A stretch of 64,000 nt of DNA from SZAS-103 sp038226665 (GTDB taxonomy: Bacteria > Pseudomonadota > Gammaproteobacteria > Xanthomonadales > Xanthomonadaceae). The translations under genes were made by a program, and so were the position numbers. The stretch spans positions 1 to 64,000 of the forward strand of contig JBBRQI010000010.1 in the NCBI GenBank assembly GCA_038226665.1. Direction: 5' to 3'. Each line of letters opens with the position of its first letter. The first letter of the stretch is position 1. The notes under the pieces were generated by a model that worked only from the letters and a program-made list of their open reading frames with translations, was not told where the DNA came from and ran no database searches. Below are positions 27,011 to 35,295 of this stretch, piece by piece.

Positions 27011-27583
27011 ATGCATGTCCGACATCAGGCTGATGCAGGCGTTGGTAAGCACCGCCGCGAAGAAAATTGTCATATCACCCGCGACGCAATATCCGCTGCC
27101 AACACGAATCGCTCGCTCATGCGTCTGCCGCGCATTGATCGGCAGCGAATCCTTGCCCAGTACGAACAGGTCGAGTGGGCGATATCCGACGTGTTGGGCC
27201 AGCACGCCGAACGCGTGCGCTACGTCTACTTTGCGATCAATGGCTTCCTCTCGCTGATCACGCCGATCGACGGCGCCGACTACGAGATCGGCATGGTGGG
27301 CTCGGAAGGGATGCAGGGCATTTCACTGATGCTGGGCCGTGTTGCTGATGACCGACGATGCGCCCATGGCAACGAGCTTCGCCTCACGCATGCGTTCCTC
27401 GCGAACATGCTGGGCATGCGGCGCGCGGGCATTACCATGGCAGCAGGAGTTCTGCACAAGAAGAAACTCATCAACTATGCGCGCGGCAAGATCACGGTCA
27501 CGGACCGTGCGGGCCTGGAGCAGGCATCCTGCGCGTGCTACCGCCTAGACCTGCAAACCAACAACGAAATGCTGGGTGCCTGA
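27011..27583 (+). CDS. internally deleted Crp/Fnr-family paralogue
   Basis: The 190-residue frame has the N-terminal half of a Crp/Fnr beta roll (YVYFAINGFLSLITPIDG, then GSEGMQGISLMLG) joined directly to the HTH region (LTHAFLANMLGMRRAGITMA) and the usual C-terminal CACYRLDL. About 60 residues of the family, namely the end of the beta roll and the dimerisation helix, are missing. At the junction (about 27340-27365) another frame encodes LLMTDD, which resembles the family's WLLMT segment, so a small indel accompanies the deletion while the frame stays open. ATG 27119 is an alternative start. It is probably a decaying gene; a truncated DNA-binding protein is possible. Confidence 0.6.
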   Translation: MHVRHQADAGVGKHRREENCHITRDAISAANTNRSLMRLPRIDRQRILAQYEQVEWAISDVLGQHAERVRYVYFAINGFLSLITPIDGADYEIGMVGSEGMQGISLMLGRVADDRRCAHGNELRLTHAFLANMLGMRRAGITMAAGVLHKKKLINYARGKITVTDRAGLEQASCACYRLDLQTNNEMLGA

Positions 27584-28160
27584 GCTCAAGCTGCCCCGCG
27601 CGTGCGGAAGCGTACAGACGCCGCGCGCCGCAGCCTTGCATAGTGGTTGCGAAGGATTCAATCGCTTAGCCGTACGGATGCGGCAATGGATCGTGGTGAA
27701 GGATCGAGATATTGGCCGTATGGACGCGGCCACCCGAACGCATCATCATATGCAGGGCGATCATCCTGTGAGTAACGGCTCGATTCTCAGTTCGAGTCTT
27801 CTGCACGCCGCTGGTGAACCGGTCGAGTTCATGCTCGAAGATCGCCAGCAACCGCTTTGCGGACCCTATGCCGACGGCAAGGTTGACTTACGTTGACCAT
27901 CCCTGGAGAGAAGTGCACCTCGATCCATCGCACGCGGCAACCGCGGGGCCATCTTTGGCAGCGTCCGGCTGATACGTCGTGATTGTGGGACGCTTAAAGG
28001 TGACTGACCGCAAGCTGTGATGTCCATCCGCACTAACCGCTACTACGTACTGTCCAACAGACTTTCCAGCCTCTGTCCGAGGACACTACTTTGGTTGTAC
28101 CAGAAGACAAGCCAAGTCCGTCAAAGGCAGCTGGCGGTAGCCGACGATACGTGATCGCAT
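27584..28160. other. 577-bp region without a convincing gene
   Basis: An open + frame at 27576-27896 (106 codons, or 72 from an internal ATG) has no recognisable motif, no good ribosome site and mixed composition. It may be a degraded gene. The rest shows nothing I can name. The reverse-strand GGDEF gene ends at its right border. Confidence 0.4.
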
Positions 28161-29030
28161 TCAGACATCAAGAGATTCGGTGGCTTGAGGGGCGGCGCGG
28201 TGGTCTGCTCGGGTGCGATACATCTCGGCGTCGACATGGCGCACCAGATCCTCCCAGCGTCTGCCGTGATCGGGATAGATGGCGATGCCGATGCTCGCTC
28301 GAAGGGACAGATCGACACCGTCGATTGCGTAGTGCCCTGCAAGGCGATTGCAGATCTTCATCGCGAAGTAGGAAGCGCTGATCTCTGGATCGAGTTCGGG
28401 CAACATGATCACAAATTCGTCGCCGCCGTAACGCCCTGCCGTATCGGCGGAGCGAATGCTCGATTGCAGGCGCGTGGCGACATCCTTCAGGACTTTGTCG
28501 CCCACAACGTGCCCGAAGTCATCGTTCACGCGCTTGAAGTGATCCAGATCGATGAACAACATGGCGAGTTGTTGCTGCTTGCGATCCGTCTGCGCAATTG
28601 CGTGATGGAAGCGATCGAGCAACAACGCTCGATTGGGAAGGCCGGTCAACACGTCGTGCGTCGCCTGATGGCTGGCCTCGGCACCCCAGCGTGCCAGTTG
28701 AACGTTTTCGTCCTCAAGCCGTGCCTTGTCGTGGCCCAGCTCTTCGACATTGCGTTGCACGCGCGCAATGCTCTCTTGGCCGACCGCAAAAGCCTCCTGC
28801 ACCGTCGCGAGTTCGTCGAGGGTCTCCTGCAAACGCACCTCTGCCGATCGCTCCGGTTCGCCATCAGGATCAGCATCGACAGTGGCAGTGGCAGCGGCAA
28901 CGACATCGGGAAGCGGATCGGAATGGCGACGGGGAACGCCGACCGGCGCAGCAACGGCACGGTCGTTCGCGGAACCCGCTGTTTCCTCGGCCGGCATCGA
29001 TCGCGTGGAAGCTGCTGCTGAATTTCGCAT
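28161..29030 (-). CDS. soluble diguanylate cyclase (GGDEF domain)
   Basis: The 289-residue product should make cyclic di-GMP from two GTP. The catalytic domain (about 125-285) has the intact GRYGGDEFVIMLPE active site, HDVLTGLPNRALLLDR at its start and FIDLDHFKRVND for metal binding. RSAD five residues before GGDEF is a complete RxxD inhibitory site, so product feedback is expected. The N-terminal ~60 residues are low-complexity, and residues ~65-120 look like a coiled coil (EELGHDKARLEDENVQL) that could drive dimerisation. No membrane segment or sensory domain is seen. ATG 29030 is chosen because the upstream part of the frame is shadow-like. Confidence 0.88.
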   Translation of the reverse strand: MRNSAAASTRSMPAEETAGSANDRAVAAPVGVPRRHSDPLPDVVAAATATVDADPDGEPERSAEVRLQETLDELATVQEAFAVGQESIARVQRNVEELGHDKARLEDENVQLARWGAEASHQATHDVLTGLPNRALLLDRFHHAIAQTDRKQQQLAMLFIDLDHFKRVNDDFGHVVGDKVLKDVATRLQSSIRSADTAGRYGGDEFVIMLPELDPEISASYFAMKICNRLAGHYAIDGVDLSLRASIGIAIYPDHGRRWEDLVRHVDAEMYRTRADHRAAPQATESLDV

Positions 29031-29338
29031 GGCGTCCCTGCTCCTGTCTGAGGCCCATCCAGTTGCGGCCACGACAGTAACGCGTCGCGGCGATCCGCTA
29101 CGGTAAGGTGAAACCGCCGCGCGCACCGTTCGCTGGCACACACAACGACGGCGCTGCCGTCAACTCTCGCGAACATGCCCGCGGTGCATTCCCGGCCGGC
29201 GTGCGTTCGGCATGACTACTCGAAAGGAGACCTTAGACGAATGACAACAACGGGTCGCTCTGTGACAGTCAAGATGAGCGCGTGCGGTGATCTTCGGGAC
29301 GAATCGCCAGCGTCGAAACTGATTTTCGCAACTGAATT

Positions 29339-30106
29339 TCACCGGGTTTTTGACCTTGGCTCATGATGGTGGCCGAGAGCGACAGCTTCAGCATCGGACA
29401 ACAACCGCCATTTCCCTTTAGCAAGATCACCGAGTTGCAGCGATCCGATTGAGACGCGCAGCAATCGCAACACACCGATCTTCTGCGATGCGAGCAAGCG
29501 ACGGATCTGGCGGTTGCGGCCTTCGTCGAGGACGATCTCCAGCCACGCATTCTTCGCGCCGTGGCGCAGCAGCGTCGCCGACGTCGCGGACAGGTGTTCG
29601 CCTTCGCAGTCCAAGCCAACGATCAAGCGTTCGAGCAACGTAGCGTCCGGAATGCAGTCGACCTGCACGTGATAGGTCTTGCCGGGGCCGCTCGCTGGAT
29701 CGGTGATACGCGCGGCCCATTCCGGATCGTTGCAGAACAGCAGCAGCCCTTCGCTGGCCTTGTCGAGCCGGCCGACCGGCATCAGCCACGGTAGAGACGG
29801 GTCATCGAGGCAGCGATAAACGGTGTCGCGCCCCTGTTCGTCGTCGGTCGTCGTGACCAGCCCGCGCGGTTTGTTGAGCATCAGGTAGATGCGTGCGTCG
29901 GCACCGATTTCAACTCCATCCAATGCGATGCGATCGCTGCCCTGCAACGTTGGAAAATCCGGGTTGCGCTGCACGCGTCCATTGACCGCGACGCGTGCGG
30001 CCATTACCCAACGCGTGGCCTCGGTACGCGATGCGACGCCCATTTTTGAAATCACCCGCGCAAGGCCATGGCGAGGTTGTGCGGGCGGGCGGTTCCGTGC
30101 TGGCAT
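29339..30106 (-). CDS. rRNA pseudouridine synthase, RsuA/RluB/RluE/RluF family
   Basis: The 255-residue product isomerises a specific rRNA uridine. It has an N-terminal S4 RNA-binding domain (about 14-60, LARVISKMGVASRTEA), YLMLNKPRGLVTT, the catalytic Asp115 in VGRLDKASEGLLL and the C-terminal GRNRQIRRLL that completes the active site. These mark the RsuA branch; which of RluB, RluE, RluF or RsuA it matches cannot be settled by eye. Start ATG 30106 gives a short basic N-terminal tail. It diverges from the desaturase gene, 107 nt apart. Confidence 0.9.
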   Translation of the reverse strand: MPARNRPPAQPRHGLARVISKMGVASRTEATRWVMAARVAVNGRVQRNPDFPTLQGSDRIALDGVEIGADARIYLMLNKPRGLVTTTDDEQGRDTVYRCLDDPSLPWLMPVGRLDKASEGLLLFCNDPEWAARITDPASGPGKTYHVQVDCIPDATLLERLIVGLDCEGEHLSATSATLLRHGAKNAWLEIVLDEGRNRQIRRLLASQKIGVLRLLRVSIGSLQLGDLAKGKWRLLSDAEAVALGHHHEPRSKTR

Positions 30107-30213
30107 GTGCGCAGCATGGCCAAGCCTCGCGGGAAACGCCAGACTGCGCGCGCAATTGCCTGGCGCATTGCAAATTCACTCCGAAATCACCGCAGAACGT
30201 CGATACTCCGCCC

Positions 30214-31182
30214 ATGAACAGTGACATATCGAGCACCGCACCCGGACTCAATGCCTTCCAGCGCGTCGTGCGCGGCTTGGTGCGCTGGTTCGACAACGCT
30301 GCCGTGGATACCAATGACTTGCAGGCGGTCGATCGCGTCGATTGGGTGCGGGTGGTGCCATTCGTCGGCCTGCACCTTGCCTGCCTCGCGGTGTTCTGGG
30401 TGGGGTTTTCATGGTTCGCGTTGTGGGTCGCGCTGGCGATGTATTGCGTGCGCATGTTCGCAATCACCGCGTTCTATCACCGCTATTTTTCGCACAAGGC
30501 ATTCAAGACGTCGCGCCCGGTGCAGTTCGCGTTCGCGTTGCTCGGCGCGGCCTCGGTGCAGCGCGGACCGTTGTGGTGGGCTGCACATCATCGCAACCAT
30601 CATCGCAATGCCGATACCGAACGCGACCTGCATTCGCCGGTGACGCGCAGCCTGTTCTGGAGCCACATGGGCTGGTTCATGTCGCCGCGCGGATTCGTGA
30701 CGGAACACGAAAAAGTCCCGGATCTGATGAAGTATGCGGAGTTGCGCTGGCTGGATCGCTTCGATCTGCTGATCCCGGTCGCGCTGGCCGCAGCGCTGAC
30801 GGAATTCGGTCACCTCCTGCACGTCCATGCGCCGGAGCTGCAGACGTCGGGGCCGCAGTTGCTGGTGTGGGGATTCTTCGTCTCAACGATCGTGTTGTTC
30901 CACTGCACCGTCACGATCAACTCGTTCGCGCATCGCTGGGGCACACGCCGTTTCGCCACACGCGACAACAGCCGCAACAACTGGTTTCTTGCGATCATCA
31001 CGTTCGGCGAAGGCTGGCACAACAACCACCATCACTTCCCCGGATCGGCGCGCCAGGGCTTCCGCTGGTGGGAATACGACTTTACCTATTACACGCTGCG
31101 AGCGATGGCGATGCTGGGCCTGGTCTGGGACCTGAAGTCGGTGCCGGTCAAGATGCGCGGCACAGGGCTCGAATCAAGATAA
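30214..31182 (+). CDS. acyl-CoA/acyl-lipid delta-9-type fatty acid desaturase
   Basis: This membrane di-iron enzyme introduces a cis double bond into a saturated acyl chain. The 322-residue product has all three histidine boxes: HRYFSH (89-94), HHRNHH (125-130) and HNNHHH (269-274), plus four or so membrane segments. The order fits acyl-CoA/lipid delta-9 desaturases. ATG 30214 is chosen; the open frame upstream overlaps the divergent pseudouridine synthase. It is the first of seven same-strand lipid-modification genes and would create the double bond that the Cfa-family enzymes downstream could methylate. An electron donor is not encoded nearby unless the FAD protein serves that role. Confidence 0.92.
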   Translation: MNSDISSTAPGLNAFQRVVRGLVRWFDNAAVDTNDLQAVDRVDWVRVVPFVGLHLACLAVFWVGFSWFALWVALAMYCVRMFAITAFYHRYFSHKAFKTSRPVQFAFALLGAASVQRGPLWWAAHHRNHHRNADTERDLHSPVTRSLFWSHMGWFMSPRGFVTEHEKVPDLMKYAELRWLDRFDLLIPVALAAALTEFGHLLHVHAPELQTSGPQLLVWGFFVSTIVLFHCTVTINSFAHRWGTRRFATRDNSRNNWFLAIITFGEGWHNNHHHFPGSARQGFRWWEYDFTYYTLRAMAMLGLVWDLKSVPVKMRGTGLESR

Positions 31183-31246
31183 AATGCCCTTACTGGCCGC
31201 ATGCTTCGGGGGACGCATGCACCGACTGTCTGAAAGGGGACGCGAG

Positions 31247-31264
31247 ATGAGGATCGTGGCATGA
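31247..31264 (+). other. five-codon leader ORF coupled to the FAD oxidoreductase start
   Basis: ATG at 31247 behind GAAAGGGGAC opens a five-codon ORF whose TGA overlaps the oxidoreductase ATG (ATGA at 31261-31264). Both starts share the 10-mer ATGAGGATCG, spaced 14 nt apart, so the start region looks tandemly duplicated. Ribosomes loading at the strong site could reach the real gene by coupling. Confidence 0.4.
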
Positions 31265-32511
31265 GGATCGCCGTTGTCGGCAGTGGAATTTCTGGGCTGT
31301 CCGCAGCATGGTTGCTGTCGCGCGATCGCGACTACGAAGTCGTGCTGTTCGAGCGCGAGGCGCGCCTCGGCGGCCACACGCACACGCACAAGGTCACGCT
31401 GGAAGGCCGCGAGTTTTCCGTCGATACGGGCTTCATCGTCTACAACGACGAGAACTATCCGCTACTGAAGCGCTTGTTCAACGAGCTCGGCGTGGCGACC
31501 CAGCCCACCAACATGAGTTTCTCGGTGCAGGACGCGCGCAGCGGACTGGAATACAACGCCGGCAGCTTCGGCAACCTGATGGCGAACCCGCGCAACCTGC
31601 TGGATCAGAAATTCCTGAAGATGCTCGGCGAGATCAAGCGCTTCTACAAGGAAGCGCACCACCTGCTGGAAACCGAGGGCGCCGGACCGACGCTCGGCGA
31701 CTACCTGATTGAGCAGAAGTATTCGCCTATGTTCATCGACGACCACCTGGTCCCGATGGTGAGCGCGCTGTGGTCCGCGCCGGCCGGCCAGATCATGAAA
31801 TTCCCCGGCAAGTACCTGATCCGTTTCATGCGCAACCATCGCATGCTGCAGGTCGACGGTCGCCCGCAATGGCGCACCGTGACCGGCGGTTCGTCGCGCT
31901 ACATCGACCTGATGCGCAAGGACTGGCGGGTTACCGAACGCCTTGAGATGCCGGTGTTGCGCATCCTTCGCGAAGAGGATTACGTCCGGCTCGTGACCGA
32001 CGATGGCGAGGAACGTTTCGACCACGTCGTTCTAGCCTGCCACAGCGACCAGGCGCTCGCCCTGCTCGGCGATCCCAGTGAAGCGGAAACCAGCATCCTC
32101 GGCGCGATCCCCTACCAGAACAACGATGCTGTGTTGCATACGGACGCGCGTCTGTTGCCGAAAAAGAAGAAGACGTGGGCGGCATGGAACGCGTATATCC
32201 CCGCGCAGCCAGGCGCGGCTTGCACGGTCAGCTACTACATGAACATCCTGCAATCGCTGGATGCGCCCGAACCGTTGATCGTCAGCCTCAATCGCAGCGC
32301 CGAGATCGATCCGGACAAGATCATCGCGTCCATGAAGTACCAGCATCCGGTGTACAACAACGCGAGCATCAATGCGCAAAATCGCCGCGTCGCCATCAAC
32401 GGCCTGCGCCGTACCTGGTTCACCGGTGCCTACTGGCGCTACGGTTTCCATGAAGATGGCCTGCGCAGCGCGGTCAGCGTTGCGAAAGCGCTCGACGTTG
32501 ATTGGCATTGA
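31261..32511 (+). CDS. FAD-dependent oxidoreductase, COG2907 (NAD(P)-binding Rossmann/amine-oxidase fold)
   Basis: The 416-residue product binds FAD through GSGISGLSAA (7-16), with the E at the end of strand two in VVLFEREARLGGHTHT, and a C-terminal FAD segment WFTGAYWRYGFHEDGL. Family members of this type sit beside DUF1365 and Cfa-like genes in many proteobacteria and are thought to oxidise or desaturate modified acyl chains; that role is inferred from context. There is no signal peptide. ATG 31261 overlaps a five-codon leader ORF. It lies 78 nt after the desaturase and 57 nt before the DUF1365 gene. Confidence 0.88.
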   Translation: MRIAVVGSGISGLSAAWLLSRDRDYEVVLFEREARLGGHTHTHKVTLEGREFSVDTGFIVYNDENYPLLKRLFNELGVATQPTNMSFSVQDARSGLEYNAGSFGNLMANPRNLLDQKFLKMLGEIKRFYKEAHHLLETEGAGPTLGDYLIEQKYSPMFIDDHLVPMVSALWSAPAGQIMKFPGKYLIRFMRNHRMLQVDGRPQWRTVTGGSSRYIDLMRKDWRVTERLEMPVLRILREEDYVRLVTDDGEERFDHVVLACHSDQALALLGDPSEAETSILGAIPYQNNDAVLHTDARLLPKKKKTWAAWNAYIPAQPGAACTVSYYMNILQSLDAPEPLIVSLNRSAEIDPDKIIASMKYQHPVYNNASINAQNRRVAINGLRRTWFTGAYWRYGFHEDGLRSAVSVAKALDVDWH

Positions 32512-32568
32512 TGCCAACGCGCGACGCAACGAAACCTGCGGCGGCTTGAAACGCCGTAACGGCAAGAC

Positions 32569-33381
32569 ATGCTGAACTCCGCGCCATTACAGGACGCCCC
32601 GCTTCAAAGCGCCCAGCTTCACAGTGGGATCTACGAAGGTTGGGTGCGGCACCGGCGTACGATTCCGCGCAAGCATGCGTTCCGCTATCGCATGTTCATG
32701 CTGTATCTCGACCTTGCCGAAATCGACCACGTGTTCGATCGTCGCTGGCTGTGGTCGGTCGGTCGCCGCAACATCGCCGAATTCCGGCGCAGCGATTACC
32801 ACGGCGATCCGTCCGCGCCGCTCGATACCGCCCTGCGCAACACCGTCGAAGCGAAACTTGGCGCAAGACCGACCGGACCCATCCGCATGCTGGCGCACCT
32901 GCGCTATTTCGGCCACTGCTTCAATCCGGTGGTGTTCTATTACGGCTACGCGGCCGATGGCACGACGCTGGAATGGATCGTCGCCGAGATCAGCAACATC
33001 CCGTGGAATGAGCGGCACGCGTACGTCCTGCCGGTGTCGGCCGCGACCACGCACGGCGGCACGCATGGCTGGATATTTCGCAAGGAGTTCACCGTATCCC
33101 CGTTCATGCCGCTCGAGCGCGGTTACGACTGGCGATTCCAGGAGCCGGGTGAGCAATTGCGCGTCCACATGGATGTCCAGGCCGGGCAACACACCGAGAT
33201 GGATGCGACCTTGGTGCTGGATCGTCGCCCCTTGGACGGCCCGCAACTTGCGCGCGCGCTTCTTCACTATCCCGTGATGAGCGCTCGCGTAGTAATGGCG
33301 ATCTATTGGCAGGCGTTGCGTTTGTGGTTGAAGGGCGTTCCGTTCCACGGTCACGGCGGGCGCGGGCAGACGATGCCGTGA
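32569..33381 (+). CDS. DUF1365 domain-containing protein
   Basis: The 270-residue product matches the DUF1365 family, with YEGWVRHRR near the N-terminus and the hallmark RYFGHCFNPVVFYYGY (about 124-140), followed by EISNIPWNERHAYVL. The biochemical function is unknown. The family occurs almost always next to COG2907 oxidoreductases and Cfa-type methyltransferases, which points to lipid chain modification. No membrane segment is obvious. The first ~18 residues have a repeated APLQDAPLQSAQLHS pattern that may not be structural. Next gene after 76 nt is the first Cfa-family enzyme. Confidence 0.87.
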   Translation: MLNSAPLQDAPLQSAQLHSGIYEGWVRHRRTIPRKHAFRYRMFMLYLDLAEIDHVFDRRWLWSVGRRNIAEFRRSDYHGDPSAPLDTALRNTVEAKLGARPTGPIRMLAHLRYFGHCFNPVVFYYGYAADGTTLEWIVAEISNIPWNERHAYVLPVSAATTHGGTHGWIFRKEFTVSPFMPLERGYDWRFQEPGEQLRVHMDVQAGQHTEMDATLVLDRRPLDGPQLARALLHYPVMSARVVMAIYWQALRLWLKGVPFHGHGGRGQTMP

Positions 33382-33457
33382 TGCGGTGAACATGTGATGG
33401 CCCGGAGCACCAGCGACGAATTGCCTGCCAGCCATTCGCCCATCAGCGAGCCACATC

Positions 33458-34759
33458 ATGAGTACATCCGCGGAAAGCTTCGCCCAATCCATGAACACCG
33501 CATTCACGGGTTTCGAACGCAGCCTGCGCGCGAAGCTGCTCAAGGACCTCGCCGGATTGCAAGGCGGCGCGATCGTCCTCAACGACGCATTCGGATCGGT
33601 CACGCTCGGCACGGTGAGCGGCCACGACCCTCTGCTGACGCATGTCAGCGTGCGTTCGCCGGAGTTCTATCGGCAGGTCGCGATGAACGGCAGCGTCGGC
33701 GGCGGCGAAGCCTACATGGATGGCCACTGGACATGCAGCGACCTCGTCGCGCTGGTGCGCCTGCTGGTGCGCAACCGCGACCTGCTCGACGGTATGGAAG
33801 GCGGCATCGCGCGGCTGGGCGGCATCGCGATGCGCGCATGGAACCACTTCCGCCGCAACACGCGCGATGGCAGCCGTCGCAACATCGCCGCGCATTACGA
33901 TCTTGGCAACGATTTTTTCAAGCTCTTCCTCGACGAAAATCTGATGTACTCGTCGGCGATCTTCGTTGATGCGTCGGAATCCCTGGAAATCGCAGCGACG
34001 CGCAAGATCGATCGCATCTGCCGCAAGCTCGACCTGCAGCCGTTCGATCGCGTCGTCGAAATCGGAACTGGCTGGGGTGGATTCGCGTTGCACGCGGCCG
34101 CGCATTACGGTTGCCACGTCACCACGACAACGATTTCCGCCGAACAACATGCCTTGGCGAGCGAACGCGTCGCGGCTGCGGGGTTGCAGGATCGCATCAC
34201 CTTGCTGCTGAAGGACTATCGCGATCTCGATGCCGGCTGCAATGAGGGCGGCTACGACAAGCTGGTGTCGATCGAGATGATCGAGGCGATCGGTCATCAA
34301 TACATGGAAACGTATTTCCAGAAATGCGCATCGCTGCTGAAACCCGATGGGTTGGCCATGATCCAGGCGATCACCATCGAGGATTCGCGCTACCAGCAGG
34401 CGCTGGATTCGGTGGACTTCATCAAGCGCCATGTCTTCCCCGGCAGTTTCATTCCGTGCACGAGCGCGATGCTGAATGCATGTGCGCGACACAGCGACCT
34501 GCGCCTTTTGAATCTTGAAGACATCGGTGCGAGTTACGCGCTCACCCTGAATCATTGGCGGCAACGCTTCCTCGCAAGGCTCGACGAGGTGCGCAAGCTT
34601 GGCTATGACGAACGCTTCGTGCGCATGTGGGAATACTACTTATGCTACTGCGAAGGTGGCTTCATCGAACGCTCGATCGGCACCGCGCAGATGCTGTTCG
34701 CGCGCCCTGGCAATCGTCGCGCGCAATTCGTGCCGGCGTTCGACGGCACGACAGCGTGA
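33458..34759 (+). CDS. Cfa-family S-adenosylmethionine-dependent fatty-acyl methyltransferase
   Basis: The 433-residue product has the cyclopropane-fatty-acyl-phospholipid synthase architecture: an N-terminal lipid-binding part with GGGEAYMDGHW (81-91), NIAAHYDLGNDFFKLFLD, and the SAM motif EIGTGWGGF (201-209). It deviates from E. coli Cfa at bicarbonate-binding positions: the conserved Cys of YSCA is Ser166 and the conserved His after the SAM fold is Gln303, while the Glu (Glu276) and C-terminal EYYL are kept. It may therefore methylate double bonds without forming a cyclopropane ring; this is inference. ATG 33458 follows a weak purine stretch. It overlaps the next gene by GTGA. Confidence 0.9.
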   Translation: MSTSAESFAQSMNTAFTGFERSLRAKLLKDLAGLQGGAIVLNDAFGSVTLGTVSGHDPLLTHVSVRSPEFYRQVAMNGSVGGGEAYMDGHWTCSDLVALVRLLVRNRDLLDGMEGGIARLGGIAMRAWNHFRRNTRDGSRRNIAAHYDLGNDFFKLFLDENLMYSSAIFVDASESLEIAATRKIDRICRKLDLQPFDRVVEIGTGWGGFALHAAAHYGCHVTTTTISAEQHALASERVAAAGLQDRITLLLKDYRDLDAGCNEGGYDKLVSIEMIEAIGHQYMETYFQKCASLLKPDGLAMIQAITIEDSRYQQALDSVDFIKRHVFPGSFIPCTSAMLNACARHSDLRLLNLEDIGASYALTLNHWRQRFLARLDEVRKLGYDERFVRMWEYYLCYCEGGFIERSIGTAQMLFARPGNRRAQFVPAFDGTTA

Positions 34760-35295
34760 TCTTCAAGATCGCCAATGCAGTGGGCTATCAACTCGTCTGG
34801 CTTGTGAGTGTTTCCTGCGCAGCGCGTGGGATGCCGCACGCCGGGCCGCTTGCGTCGATCGCGTTCGTGCTATCCATGTTCGCGTTCGGTGGAGGATCGC
34901 GCGCCGACCTGCGATTGATTCCGCTGGTGTTGCTGATCGGGCTGTTTGCCGATAGCGCGTGGATCCTGCTTGGATGGATCGACTTCAATGCACCCTGGCC
35001 TTCGTCGCGTTTCGCGCCGGAGTGGATCCTCGGCATCTGGTTGGCGTTTGCGATGACGCTCAACCATTCGCTCGCCTTCCTCAAGCACCGCCTTGCACTC
35101 GCTGCATTGCTCGGGGCAATCGGCGGCCCGCTCGCATACTGGAGCGCATCGCACGGATTTGGCGCAATGCGTTTCGACGCGCCCTTGTCGATCATGTTGC
35201 CCGGCCTGGGAGTCGCATGGGCAGCGATGATTCCCTTGTTGTTGCGCATTGCTGAACATCGGAGCAAGGCTAAAGCAATAGAGGCACTACCGTGA
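34756..35295 (+). CDS. DUF2878 family membrane protein
   Basis: The 179-residue protein consists mostly of about five membrane segments. The motif-like stretches VGYQLVWLVSV, GLFADSAWILLGW and LAFAMTLNHSLAFL fit the DUF2878 family, known mainly from lipid-modification clusters with Cfa and DUF1295. No enzymatic residues are evident; it could be a membrane anchor or transporter for the pathway. The start is GTG 34756, sharing GTGA with the stop of the upstream methyltransferase, and its end overlaps the next gene the same way, so the three are translationally coupled. Confidence 0.75.
   Translation: MIFKIANAVGYQLVWLVSVSCAARGMPHAGPLASIAFVLSMFAFGGGSRADLRLIPLVLLIGLFADSAWILLGWIDFNAPWPSSRFAPEWILGIWLAFAMTLNHSLAFLKHRLALAALLGAIGGPLAYWSASHGFGAMRFDAPLSIMLPGLGVAWAAMIPLLLRIAEHRSKAKAIEALP

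Noticed and set aside
27576..27896. 106-codon + frame after the deleted Crp/Fnr paralogue
   Set aside because: No ribosome site, no motif and no coding periodicity I could trust.
29241..29366. 41-codon + ORF behind AAAGGAGA
   Set aside because: The ribosome-site spacing is plausible, but the product has no recognisable feature and its end overlaps the pseudouridine synthase gene antisense.
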